Below the pieces are notes generated by a model. It saw only the letters and a program-made list of their open reading frames with translations. It was not told the origin of the DNA and did no database searches. DNA of 64,000 nt from Platanthera guangdongensis. Its lineage: Eukaryota; Streptophyta; Magnoliopsida; Asparagales; Orchidaceae. The DNA lies in the NCBI GenBank assembly GCA_039583875.1, contig CM077160.1, positions 109,507,530 to 109,571,529 on the forward strand. Reading direction: 5' to 3'. The translations under genes were made by a program, and so were the position numbers. This document shows, piece after piece, positions 1 through 11,011 of the stretch (the stretch's first letter is position 1; each line of letters opens with the position of its first letter).

Positions 1-3000
1 TTGGCACAATGCTAGTGCCAAAGTGTGTAGCAAACTGTCTATTGGAAAACCAGTAGGTAGCTTTGTCAGGTTGCAAACTAACATGTACCAAGGACCCAAG
101 AATTCTTTGGGTTCTAAGGTTCATTAATCTGTTTTGCAGGTGAGTTCAAGTTGTCATGCCCCAATATGGTACTTGGACAGTGGATGTTCCAGACATATGA
201 CTGGAACTAGGGGACTACTAAAGGACTACATTCCAATCAAAGATGGTCCAAAAGTCACCTTTGGTGGTTCTGAAAAAGGAATCATCAAAGGATTTGGTAA
301 CATTTCTAGTAACTTGGTTACCATTACTCAAGTGGCTTATATTAAAGGGTTGAAACACAACCTAATAAGTATAAGTCAATTAAGTGATGTAGGGTATGAC
401 ATCTCATTTGTTAAGAATGGTTGTCATATCAAGAGGTCAACTGATCAAGAGATCATTTTGACTGGCTATAGAAAGAGGAATGTCTACTGCCTAGACATTA
501 TGTGTGAGACCAATGGCTCTCAAGTGTGTCTTGTAGCTGATGAGACAGTCTCTCATTGTGTCAAATGGCACAAGAGGCTTGCCCATCTTAACTACAAGAC
601 AATTGGCAAACTCTTTAGCAAAGAGTTAGTGAGGAATGGTCCTCAAGTTAAGTGTGTTAAAGATGGTATTTGCTCAGCTTGTCAAAAGGGCAAGCAGACT
701 AGATCCATCTTTAGAAGCATAGAAAACAAAGATGCTGTGAGGTGTTTATACCTCTTGCATATGGATCTTTTTGGTCCAATGTCAGTTCACAGCCTAGGTA
801 GGAAGGTCTATACCTTTATAGTTGTAGATGACTACTCAAGGTTTTCCTGGGTGTTCTTCTTAAGACAGAAATCTGAAACACCTAATGTCTTCTATAGCTT
901 TGTCAAGCAAATTCAGAATGAACTAAATAGTACAGTGGTCAAGATTAGAAGTGACCATGGTACTGAATTTCAGTCTGATAGCATGACAAAACTATGTGAA
1001 GACTTTGGGATATTTCAAGAGTTTTCTTCACCTAGAACACCTCAGCAAAATGGCATTGCTGAGAGGAAGAATAGGAACTTGATAGAGACTGGTAGGACCC
1101 TATTAAGTGATACATCACTGCCAGAGTATTTCTGGGCTGAAGCAGTTAACACTGCATGCCATGTTATAAATAGAGCTACCATCACTAAAGGCCTCAACAA
1201 GATCCCCTATGAGGTTGTGAAAGGCAGGAAACCAAACCTATCCTACTTCAGGATCTTTGGTTGCAAATGCTTCATACTTAACAATGGAAAGTCTTACTTG
1301 ACTAAGTTTGCTGCCAAGTCCCAAGAGTGAATTTTTATTGAGTACAGCAATAACAGTAAGGCTTATAGAGTCTACAACTTGACTACACAAGTTGTAGAAG
1401 AAACTGTACATGTAGTATTTGATGAGACTAAACTTATTAATAATGAGTTGTCTAGTAGTGTATGCAGCCCCACAGGTTTAACAAAGAAGATGGACAAGCT
1501 CACTTTAGAAGAAGAATCTACTGCAAGACAGCAAGTAGAAGACAGTGGCTGTTGTCCAGGGGGAGAACTACATGTACCAAATGCAGAAGAAGTACAAGGA
1601 GTACAGCATGATGGAGATGCTGAAGAGGTTCAACCAGAAGTCAGGATGCTTCCAGCCAATAGGCATCTTAGAGATCATCCAGTAGAGCAGATTATTGGAG
1701 ATCCAAGACAAGGGGTACAAACAAGGAGCAGAAACCTGAATGCAGCAGTCTACTCCAGCTTTCTATCCCAAGTTGAACCTAAGAAGTTTGAAGAAGCCAT
1801 ACTAGATCCACAATGGATTGAAGCAATGCAAGAAGAGCTTAATCAGTCAAAAGGTGCAAGGTCTGGGAACTTGTTCCTAAACCTAAAGACCACAATATAA
1901 TAGGAACAAGTGGATCTACAGGAATAAGATGGATGAACAAGGGGTCATCATTAAGAATAAAGCAAGATTGGTTGCTAAAGGATATAGGCAAGAAGAAGGT
2001 ATTGACTTTGATCAAACCTTTGCTCCAGTAGCCAGACTGGAAGCCATAAGGATGTTCTTGGCCTATGCAACCTATCAAGGATTCAAGGTTTACCAAATGG
2101 ATGTCAAGTCAGCATTCCTGAATGGTAATCTTAAAGAGGAAGTCTATGTGGAACAGCCTTCAGGTTTTGTTGATTCAACTCTACCTCATCATGTCTATAG
2201 ACTTAGGAAAGCTTTATATGGGTTAAAGCAAGCCCCTAGGGCTTGGTATGAAACCCTATCTAGTTTCCTCATTGAGAACAAGTTCTCAAGGGGGAAAATA
2301 GATAAGACTCTATTCCTTAGGGAATCTAGAGGCAAAGTTATACTTGTCCAATATATGTAGATGACATTATATTTGGGTCTACTGAAAGTAGCCTTTGCAA
2401 AAAGTTTGCAAAGCTAATGCAAGGTCAATTTGAGATGAGTAGTATGGGAGAGCTGAAGTTTTTCTTGGGTCTCCAAGTTAAACAGACTGAGAGTGGTTTA
2501 TCCATTTGTCAGTCTAAGTTCACCCTAGAACTCATAAGGAAGTATGGTATGGATTCATCTAGTACCATGAAGACTCCTATGGGGTCAAGTATGTCTCTTA
2601 GCAAGGATGATGCAGGGAAGCCTGTAGATGAAACCTTGTATAGAGGGATAGTTGGCTCCCTATTATACTTGACTGCAAGTAGACCAGATATCATGTATGC
2701 TACATGTGTCTGTGCAAGGTATCAAGCCTGCCCTAAAGAGTCTCATTTGACTGCAGTCAAAAGGATATTGAGATATCTAAAGGGCACTCCTTATCTAGGC
2801 CTCTGGTACCCTAGGAATGGGGATTTTGATCTAACAGGTTATTCAGATGCAGACTTTGCAGGATGCAAAGAAGATAGAGAAAGTACTACTAGAGCCTGTC
2901 AATTCCTAGGTGGGAGACTAATTTCATGGAGTAGCAAAAAACAAACAAGTGTGGCTATCTCCACTGCAGAGTCAGAGTATGTGGCTGCAGGAAGTTGCTG

Positions 3001-3297
3001 TGCTCAACTTCTGTGGATACAACATCAGCTAGAGGACTATGGATTTCAGGTAAGTAGAACTCCACTCTTTGTGATTCTACTAGTGCTATTTCAATAGCTA
3101 ATAATCCTGTATCCCATAGTAGAACAATACATATTGAAATTAAATATCATTTTCTTAGGGAGCATGTAGAAAGAGAAGATATTTTATTAGAATATGTTAA
3201 AACTGATAATCAAGTAGCTGATATGTATACTAAGCCCATAGAAGAAGCTAAGTTCAATAGATTTAAAATTGAACTAGGAATGATAAACTTAGAGTAA
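1..3297 (+). pseudogene. pol: Element A pol (PR-IN-RT-RNase H), broken
   Basis: Copia-type pol in the order protease, integrase, reverse transcriptase, RNase H. Visible motifs: protease [13 protein letters not shown] (from about 170); the pre-integrase H-H-C-C region (about 560-700); integrase core with MDLFGP, SDHGTEF and [11 protein letters not shown] (D, D, E); RT with [20 protein letters not shown] and the catalytic YVDD near 2355; RNase H with YSDADFAG and AESEYVA. It ends at TAA 3295-3297. Breaks: TAA at 125-127 (shared by relatives, see findings), TGA at about 1328, and single-base losses relative to E near 1849, 1904, 2353 and 3069. It encodes the replication and integration enzymes but is not translatable as one chain here. 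Confidence 0.9.
125..127 (+). other. In-frame TAA at gag/pol junction of A, beside an acceptor-like CAG
   Basis: TAA is in the pol frame, 12 nt before CAG|GTGAGT (CAG at 137-139). The same stop and CAG occur in E and G. The 117-nt segment 23-139 starts with GTGTGT and ends with TTTTGCAG. Confidence 0.7.
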
Positions 3298-3329
3298 GTT
3301 TACAGAATTGAAAATGACTAAGTAAAAAG

Positions 3330-3659
3330 GTGTCTACACATAGACAAGTCTATGTCGACACAGAATAGTGGTGTCGACACTTCAGGAAAATAGGTGTCGA
3401 CACATCTAGGAAGTTGGTGTCGACACTTCTGAATATTAGTGTCGACACATGTCAAGTAGGTGTCGACACATCCAATGTGGTGTCGACACTTAGTATTTAC
3501 TCAGAATTCTCTAAGTAAAGTCTCGACTATGTGTCGAGTTATGTTGTGTCGACACATAAACAAGTGTCGACACATAAAATCTGTTGACTAAACTTGTGTC
3601 GACACATATGTGTCGAGACATTATAAGTCAGTGTCGACACTTATTGCCAGTGTCGACAC
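3330..3659 (+). repeat. Internal GTGTCGACAC palindrome array of A
   Basis: About a dozen copies of the perfect palindrome GTGTCGACAC, plus variants such as GTCTCGAC and TGTCGAGACA, at irregular spacing of about 20-40 bp between the pol stop and the third ORF. This is the same decamer that fills the LTRs. Two further TGTCGACAC sites (about 3729 and 3766) lie in the leader of the third ORF. Confidence 0.95.
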
Positions 3660-3705
3660 AATTTAAGTTAGCTGTCCCGCCTGTTCATCTTCAAAATTAG
3701 AAAGG

Positions 3706-3713
3706 TATAAATA
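3706..3713 (+). promoter_or_regulatory. Putative internal TATA box upstream of A third ORF
   Basis: TATAAATA in the context AAAGGTATAAATAGA, directly after the internal palindrome array and 105 bp before the ATG at 3811. It resembles the LTR promoter of the same element (TATAAATA at 8093). Element E has it at the same distance. Transcription from here is inference. Confidence 0.6.
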
Positions 3714-3810
3714 GAATTTTGCCTTAGTTTGTCGACACGCTTTCAAAGTTTCGAGACCAAACTTCTGTGTCGACACCTCTCTTCTCTCAAGACAAATTCT
3801 ACAAACCCTA

Positions 3811-6658
3811 ATGGCGCCTAAGCTTGAGGAGAATTTCAACGAAGGATACGAGCTGGTGCGCGCGCTTTCGAAGATGCTGATCAAGAAATCAAGTCTGTCG
3901 TAACCCTAGTAGCGATTCAGGGTTAGAATATCTAGTTTCTGAACCGACAAAAATCTGGAAGAAAGAGGTACTAGAATTCCTCAATGGAGCCAAGATGGAC
4001 GACACTGGATTCAAAATCAAATCCAGGGTTCATGGTGAGAAGGTCAAGGTATCACCAAAAAGTCTGAGGAAGATTCTTCAGCTTCCAAGAACTAAAGATG
4101 AAGATGAAGTTACTGCATCAAAGACCAGGAAGCTCTAACCTGGTGTGAACTAGATTCTAAGATGAAGATAGGATCTGTGTTTAACAGGAAAGGAATGAAC
4201 AGTCAAGGTAAATTCCTTTCTGAAATTGTTGGAAAGTCATTTTAAGCAAGCCAGGAGGGCATGACAGAGTGTCTGCCTATATGTTGAATAATGACAAAAT
4301 AATCTTCACTCTAAAAACTGACTGGTCTATGGTAGTTTTGAGAAGATTAAAGAAAGCATGAAGAAGCCCAACCTGGGCAAATTTAAGTCTATACCTAGCT
4401 GGTACCATACCAGAGGTAATGCAACAAGCTGCTGGAAGTAAAATAAATCACATGCGAAAATGGACATGAGGTTGTTCTCCAGATGGGACAGGGTGTTGTC
4501 TAAAGAGATGCCAACCCCTGTGAAGATAGTTCCTGAGAAAGAAATTCCTCCAAAGAAGAAAAGGAAGACTGTTCCAGTGGCACAAGAGTCCACTAGTAGC
4601 TTTGACAGTGAAGAACAGGTTGTCTTCACTCCAAATGAGAATGAGGAAGGGATTGTTGAAAGACTCCTGCTCCTCAAGAGATGTTGAGATCCAGGGGAGC
4701 TACACAAGCAAGCCCCATCCACAAGGATCAAAGCCAGGGGGAGCTTCCAGTTGTAAAGAACCCACTACACTGGAAAGTGGAACAAGCAACAAACATCATA
4801 CTAGAGGTAATCACTGAACTAAACACTTTAGATTTTTCTAAAGAAGATACTGATTTGTCTGATGTTAATCAGCATTCAGCTGGATAACCAAGTCTCAGAT
4901 GCTGTCATAGAAGACACATCTGTGTTGTTCAAGATGGTTACTGATCCAGTGGTTGAAGAACCAATAATTCTTCCAGCTCCTTCACCACAAGAATTTACAA
5001 TGGAAGATTTATTTCTAAATCTGGATCAACATGACTTTGACATGGACAAGCTGCTGCTGAAAGAGAGAATGCTGTTGTTGAGGGGAGCAAATGCACATTC
5101 TGGAAGAGCCTGTGAGGCAAGAACCTGAGAATGCACCAGCTGTGCAAACTGAGAGGCCCCCAAGCCCTAAGGAGAGGTAGATATAGCCAGCTCCTCAGCA
5201 TCTGAAGATGAGGAGGCTGCCAGGGCTAAGAAAAAGAAACTTTATGTCTTCAAGAGAAGGAGTCAAAGTTATAAGATGGCTCTACAATCTATTGCACCAC
5301 AGCCTATAGTTCAGCAAACACCATCAGTTGATTATAGTGCTTTAATGGTGGCAATGCAAATTAAACTGGATGAGCACAGGCAGGACAATGAGAAGTATGT
5401 AATGAAGGCAGAAATCTTTGCAATTTGATCTGCCCAAGATATCAAGTCAATAAGATTCGAGATGAATCTTAACAAAAAGGAAATGACAGACTGTTTTCAC
5501 AAGGGTGGAAATGCAGTGGTGTACTTGGCAACACACCAAGAGAAGATAAAAGCACATGTGGATGACATAGCATTGAAAACAAGGGTATGTTCTTGAAAAT
5601 CAGTTAAGGATGAATGACAATCTTACTGCTTCCCTATAATGCTATTGTCACAGAATTAAAGAACCAGGCTGCTGAACCTTCTACCTCTACTGCTACGGTT
5701 AAAGCTGAATTCTGACAAGGTATTTCAAGAGAAATCAATGCTGTTAAGACTGCCATTGAAGAACTCCCAAAGGCCATATCTGAACAACTTAAAAAGCTCA
5801 AACCTTTCTTAAAGATGGAGTCAGATACTTGGATAATCAAATCAGATTCAGAAGGATGATGTCAGAGATCACATGGCTAGAGAAGTCATAAAGGGGGAGA
5901 GAGTGTTAGTCAAGGCAAGCTCTGACCATGCTAAGTGGATATCAAATTCTATCAGAGCAACTTGGATATCCTCCTCTGTGTGATGATAATGATGTTGCTG
6001 AATCTGGAATTAACCCTGTCTATCTTGGAGGTGAGCAACCAGAAGTAGCTCAAGTCATTTATCCTCCTCCAGATTTTGAAATGGTGCATGCTGATGTACA
6101 GACCATGTACAGCCCACCTGGGGGCAAGGACAATGTTATTATTGAGAAAGTGGTTCAACCTATATCTGAAGCTATGCAAGCAGCTCTTCAGAAAGAAGAA
6201 GAAGCTCTACAAAAAGAAGAAGAGACAAGATTGTCTAAGAAGAGGTTTAGGAACAAGCTAAACAAAGGCCAGACTTTGACAGTGGAGCCCTACCTCAAGA
6301 AATATTCATTTGACTGCCTGGAAAGCTGCCAAGGATAACATTCAAGACAGGAACAAATGGTTCTCTGAGGCTGAATGGAGAAAACATGAGACTAGACAGG
6401 AGGCCATAGTTCAACATAGAAGGAAGGCAAAGATGGGAAAGCTACCTCCTACTGCTCTGGAGCCTAGCAAGTACTTTCCAAGCCATACCATTACTTTGAA
6501 AGACAAAAGATCAAAGCAGAAGAGCTTAAGAAGAAAGATTGAAAGGCAAGAAGCCTGCTGATACTGAAGTTGCTGATGCTCCTGCCCAAGCTAAAATTCA
6601 TGCTGGCAAAGGAATAGTTATTAAGGAGCCAGAAGAAATAGATTTAGAATTTTCTTGA
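3811..6658 (+). pseudogene. Element A third ORF (env-like position), broken
   Basis: A protein-coding region between pol and the 3' LTR, starting at ATGGCGCC and ending with TGA at 6656-6658, about 2.85 kb. The N-terminal part (EGYELVR..., KVSPKSLRKILQLPR, FNRKGMN) resembles, from memory, the 'putative plant transposon protein' family found beside plant retroelements. The middle is acidic and low-complexity. A later part (about 5440-5900) looks coiled-coil, followed by a Lys/Glu-rich end. I see no signal peptide or membrane segment, so an envelope role is unsupported. Several frameshifts relative to E break it (the first within about 30 codons). Function unknown. Confidence 0.75.
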
Positions 6659-6930
6659 AGTTTACTTTGTATTTTCTTGATGTAAAACTTTTATGAACTT
6701 CTGAAAATGTATAAGACAGATATTAGAACAAATGTTATATGATTAATCTATTTCATGTTGTTCTGTGATGATGTCTATGTCTATTTCATATTTGTTCTGT
6801 GATGATGAATTTGTATACATGTGAAATTGATACATGTTTATGTTTACCCTGCTGTATATTATCCTGCTTTACATCATTTTGTAATTTTATTATGAATGGT
6901 GTATATCATTGACTAAGGGTTATGACTTCT
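6659..6930 (+). other. AT-rich 3' untranslated stretch of A
   Basis: Between the third ORF stop and the polypurine tract. AT-rich, with short repeats of TATTTCATRTTGTTCTGTGAT near 6748-6805. No gene seen. Confidence 0.6.
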
Positions 6931-6946
6931 CCAAATAGGGGGAGAT
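6931..6946 (+). other. Polypurine tract of A
   Basis: CCAAATAGGGGGAGAT immediately before the LTR start TGTTGGG. Identical in E. Primer for plus-strand DNA synthesis. Confidence 0.9.
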
Positions 6947-7092
6947 TGTTGGGTACATTGGTTCTAAATGTACCTGATTTGAAGAAGCCTCACCCAACTC
7001 AATGATATACATCAAAATGTATTTGATGTATTTTGAGTTACTTGTGCAGGTTAAGTATTTGCAGGACTGAAGCAAAAAGTTTCTAAGTACAT

Positions 7093-7936
7093 GTGTCGAC
7101 ACCCAGAGGGAAAGTGTCGACACTTAAGAAGACTTGTGTCGACACCCAGGCAAGCAGTGTCGACACTTGGAGTCATTGTGTCGACACCTGGGATGCAGAG
7201 TCGACACCAGACAGAAAGTGTCGACACAAGGAGCTGTGTCGACACTCAATGAAGAAGTACAGTAAAGCAGTGTCGACACCTAGAAGAAACTGTGTCTACA
7301 CCAGAAAGTGTCGACACTTGGAGCTGTGTCGACACTCAGCAAAAGTCAGCAGAGACTAAGTACAAGTGTCGACACTCAGAATAATGTGTCGACACTTACC
7401 AGAAGAGTCAACACTTGAAGTAAGTGTCGACACCCAGAACAATGTGTCGACACTTAGCTGAAGACTCAACACTTGAAGAAAGTGTCGACACAAGGAGCTG
7501 TGTCGACACTTAGCAAAGAACCAGCAAAGTTCAACAAATTATTCTAAGTACAAGTGTCGACACTATGGGAATGTGTCGACACTCAGCTGAAGTCTCAACA
7601 AGAAGAAGAATGTGTCGACACAAGGAGCTGTGTCGACACTCAGCAAGTATCAACATAGAAGACTATGTGTCGACACCAAGAAGCAGTGTCGACACTTAAC
7701 AGATTCAACACAAGAAGTTGTGTCGACACAAAGGAGATGTGTCGACACTTAGAAGAATTCAGCAAAAGATAGAAGATCAAGTACTTGTGTCGACACTCAA
7801 TTTCAGTGTCGACACATGCAGAAGAAACTGTGTCGAGACATAGAATCTACAACACAAGAAGTTGTGTCGACACCTTGTAGACTTGTGTCGACACTTACAC
7901 AACTTGTGTCGACACTTGGTCTATAAGTGTCGACAC
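7093..7936 (+). repeat. GTGTCGACAC palindrome array in A LTR
   Basis: Roughly thirty copies of GTGTCGACAC or one-base variants in about 840 bp, embedded in degenerate units with AGCAAA, TCAACAC and AGAAG spacers. It ends about 155 bp before the TATA box, in the expected U3. Confidence 0.95.
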
Positions 7937-8092
7937 TTAAAGACAGAAAGTCGCGACACTTCAGACAGTTAGAGAACTTTCAAGAACTGACTGGATGACT
8001 TGACAGCTGCCGTTCCAGCCGGTCTACAGCACCTGTCAGAGATGTCAGAATTCAGTTATGGACCGGACCAGCCGGTTACCATGAAGAAGGCC

Positions 8093-8100
8093 TATAAATA
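8093..8100 (+). promoter_or_regulatory. LTR TATA box of A
   Basis: TATAAATA in GCCTATAAATAGGCT, preceded by CCGGACCAGCCGGTTACCATG, which is conserved across A, E, G and H. Confidence 0.7.
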
Positions 8101-8535
8101 GGCTCATACAGTGTACAGAAACTGTTGTTGAAGTAGTTCAAAAAGGTGGTTCACAGAGTTGTTCAAGTTATTGATCAAGTATCTAAACAAGAAGATCTAG
8201 CTGTCCAAGTGCAGATCTAAGAAGTTGGAGAGAGAGGGCTCCATCCAAGAAATCAGCGTTGGAACTAGGCTGAGAAGAAGGGTTCAGATTTATTCTGGAT
8301 CTTAAGAAGCAGAGGTCAAGGATCAACTGCAGAAGGAGTCAATCTTATTGAGTTCTACTTTCAAGAAGCTTTGAAGAAAGCTAAGTCAGATTGAATCCAG
8401 CTGAGTTCTTCCAAGAACTCATCAAGAAACTCACAACTCCCCTCTCTTGTTTCTGAGTTGCTGAGTTATCATTGTATAATCATTTTTATCCTATAGGATC
8501 CTTTGGATCTGAGTTATTGTAAGCTGTAATTATAA

Positions 8536-8712
8536 AGGCTGAGTGTAGGGCTTGGGAGCCTGAGTGTAGGAGATTGGAATCTCTGAGTGTAGGCCTTTTG
8601 TGGCTGAGTGTAGGCCTGGGTGGCTGAGTGTAGGCCTTTGTGGCTGAGTGTAGGCTTTGTGGAAAAGCTGAGTTGTAGGGCCTTGGGCCTGAGGTGTAGG
8701 AACCAGTTTGGG
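8536..8712 (+). repeat. GGCTGAGTGTAGG tandem repeats in A LTR
   Basis: Degenerate tandem units around GGCTGAGTGTAGGCCT, about 20-23 bp each. The same block is present downstream of the TATA box in the LTRs of E, G and H, so it lies in the transcribed R/U5 part. Confidence 0.85.
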
Positions 8713-9134
8713 TTCTGAGATAGTGGAGAAGTTTGGCTGAATCTAGTACATTGCTAGATAGGCGAAGGGGGAAAGTGGATGTACCCAAATCTTAGGGAAC
8801 CACTATAAAACTCTGTGTCTGCTGTGATTGTGATTTGCTGTGTGATTGCTGTGCAATAGTTAAGTAAATGCTGTGTGAAAAACTGTTGCTGCCATAAAAT
8901 AGTTAAAAAGAATTTGGTCACATATTCACCCCCCCCCCCCCTCTAGGTGTTTAGTACTATATCTTTCAAGGATCGATGGCCTCAAGTGATATGACACCTC
9001 ATCCTCCAGACGGGATAATACTCATTTGTACATGCGGGGAGTCTTAGTGGCGATATCTCATGATCCAGCTCCATGCTTCTGACAATGGTGGCAGGATACT
9101 ACTCAAGGTGTAAACCTTTTTGATGAGTAACCTC

Positions 9135-9146
9135 CCTCTGATACCA
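9135..9146 (-). other. Primer binding site of B
   Basis: Minus strand TGGTATCAGAGG, complementary to the 3' end of plant initiator Met-tRNA, 2 nt from the LTR end. Confidence 0.85.
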
Positions 9147-10144
9147 CTTGAAAGTCCACCTAGTGTCAACTATGTTCACTTGGGGGGGGGGGGAGGGAAT
9201 AGGTGACGTGCAGCGTTTTTGCGGAATTTAAATTGTACCTGCACACGAAAATAAAACAACACATCACAACAGAGTACACAAGCTATTTATAGTGGTTCCC
9301 GACTTGGGTACATCCACTTTCCCCCTTCGGACCTATCTCCCAACCAGGGACGACTCGGTCACTTCTCCAACAGGATTGAAATCCAATCCTTGTACTATCG
9401 GAAGGAACCCTTCCACACGTAGGAGTCACACTCCCACAACCCGGGTTGCACCCAACCCTTACAACTAGGAACCACCGTTCCTTTACAACAAAAGTAAAAC
9501 TAGAATGTACAAGAGATACAAACTACGTTTGGAGACTTAGGTGTCCCTCTTCGTTGACGACGTGTTTTTGAAGTCCACGAAGAGTCCACTAACAAGATCT
9601 CACTTGGAGAGAATCTCCCCGGAACCGGCGGCGGCAAGATGGGCGGCGGCTAGGTTCACGGGATCGGTGGCAACAACGATGTGCGGCTGCTGTTCTTTAG
9701 AGATCCAACTTCGTAGCGAAGCTAGCTAGGTCTACCAACGGTCACACTAGGATCAATCGTCTCGATCGATTCGGATGGGGAAGATTTTCCCGATCTACAA
9801 ATCGAGAGACAAGAGATCTCCGGTTAGACACGTGAGACGCTGAGCTTAGCTAGGCTTCTGTCGCAGGAGGATCTGGGCGAAAACACGATCAACCGGCGAA
9901 ACACTTGGCGCGGCGGCGTGGCGGCGGCGGCGGAGCGGAAACCGCGATCTAGGTCACGTCGCGGCTCGCGTATTTCTTTTCTTCTCGCTGCTCATACTGT
10001 TCAAAAATACCCATGTATTATTACACACGTATACTCCTAAATGACCGTTGGGGTCCCACCTGAAGGAAACCCTAGTTCCGGTTCAGTACAGTCCCAGCGG
10101 CAGAATCCGGTCCAGCAGCTTCCAGAGAAATTGCCAAGTCAAAA

Positions 10145-10393
10145 TCGGCGAGAATCACTAGTGATTCTCGCCGAATCACTTGTTGATTCTCAACGAATGT
10201 TACTTGGCCATGATCTGCTTCGACGATGGGTTCGGCGAGAATCACTAGTGATTCTCGCCGAATCTTACTTGACACGGGTTTTGAGGTAGCGGGATAGAGT
10301 CGGCGAGAATCACTAATGATTCTCGACGATTCGGCGAGAATCACTAGTGATTCTCGCCGAATTGGCGAGAATCACTTGGTGATTCTCGTCGAA
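10145..10393 (-). repeat. Palindrome cluster in B LTR
   Basis: Three perfect 30-bp palindromes with half-site TCGGCGAGAATCACT at 10145-10174, 10232-10261 and 10331-10360. Imperfect copies lie at about 10175-10200, 10300-10329 and 10362-10393. On the minus strand they lie in the 5' third of the LTR, the U3 side, as in the other families here. Confidence 0.95.
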
Positions 10394-10725
10394 TTACTTA
10401 GACGAATTTTCGTCTTTCCACCCAAGAGATGCTCCTTGACCCATCCTTGCTCCTTGTCTGCTCTTGCATAACACGACCCTGTACTTGAAGTAAGTGCACT
10501 CAATTAGAGAGAGTACACGTAGGCCAACACACTGATCTGCCCAATGAGGGATTACGTCGTGCAGACCCGTGTATATTAACCTACTGCACCCTGACATTGG
10601 TGTGCACTTAGCGTGGAATAACTGCAAGCACAACTTGAGAGGTTTCATCAAATACATTGTGAATTCATCTTAGCTTGACAGGTGGCTTCCTCAAATCCAG
10701 GTAATTGTGGATACAATACCCAACA

Positions 10726-10934
10726 CATACTTATCATCTCATGTAGATCTTTGGTGTCTTGATGTTTGCATCAAGAACTGACACTTTCATGGGAATGAAA
10801 TGTCCTTCAAACACTGTGATGTATATTCTTGGATCTACTGCCTCCATGAATAATCTGACTCTCTCCTTCCAAATTCCAAAATTCTCTTTGGAGCAGGCTG
10901 AGAGTTTGATGGAATTGTTTTCCTTCTAAGCCAT
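10726..10934 (-). pseudogene. gag: Element C gag, N-terminal remnant
   Basis: The minus strand from ATG at 10934 encodes a diverged Sirevirus gag N-terminus. FGIWKERVRLFMEAVDPRIY and MKVSVLDAN align with the same stretch of E, G and H gag. An in-frame TAG is the third codon. The frame is lost around 10750, and the coding region is cut at 10725 by the B LTR. Confidence 0.8.
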
Positions 10935-10997
10935 GATTTGTCTTTCTTTGTAATCCTTTGGATTCTCACTAGGTTGTTATGCCTTCTCAGTTAACCC

Positions 10998-11009
10998 CCT
11001 CTGATACCA
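10998..11009 (-). other. Primer binding site of C
   Basis: Minus strand TGGTATCAGAGG, two bases after the LTR end at 11012. Confidence 0.85.
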
Positions 11010-11011
11010 AT

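Larger units (their letters stand above)
1..8968 (+). mobile_element. Element A: Sirevirus-like Ty1/copia retrotransposon, 5' end outside window
   Basis: The order is pol, internal palindrome array, third ORF, polypurine tract, 3' LTR, all on the + strand. The sequence starts just downstream of the gag zinc knuckle, so the 5' LTR and most of gag lie outside the window. Long LTRs (about 2 kb), a large gag, an ORF after pol and a PBS of the TGGTATCAGAG type in its relatives fit the Sirevirus lineage of Ty1/copia. Its 3' end (CTTTCA at 8968) abuts element B, so A appears to have inserted into B. Several stops and frameshifts in its ORFs make it defective, or the sequence unpolished. Confidence 0.9.
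6947..8968 (+). mobile_element. 3' LTR of element A
   Basis: Runs from TGTTGGGTACATTGG to ATCTTTCA, 2022 bp. Order: a 5' segment without repeats, the palindrome array, an ACCGG...CCGGT block at about 8073, TATA box at 8093, a repeat-rich R/U5 part, the conserved sequence GGCGAAGGGGGAAAGTGGATG, and a C13 run just before the end. The parts match the LTRs of E, G and H with clear divergence. Confidence 0.92.
8969..10725 (-). mobile_element. Element B: minus-strand copia fragment (5' LTR, PBS, leader)
   Basis: The LTR is 9149-10725 (reads TGTTGGGTATTG...TTTCA on the minus strand), followed by CT and the primer site TGGTATCAGAGG at 9146-9135, and a short leader to 8969 where element A interrupts it. 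End sequences and PBS match the Sirevirus-like group, but the LTR body (1577 bp) is unrelated to the GTGTCGACAC family. On the far side B interrupts gag of element C. The leader contains a possible minus-strand gag start, but too little is left to judge. Confidence 0.8.

Noticed and set aside
1..30. Window start in A falls at the same gag position as the palindrome centre in H
   Set aside because: Sequences differ (GCTAGTGCC against CACCAGTATC), and the window edge is arbitrary; taken as coincidence.
9541..9729. Short open frame in the B LTR as a gene
   Set aside because: Within the LTR, antisense to the element, no recognisable domain.
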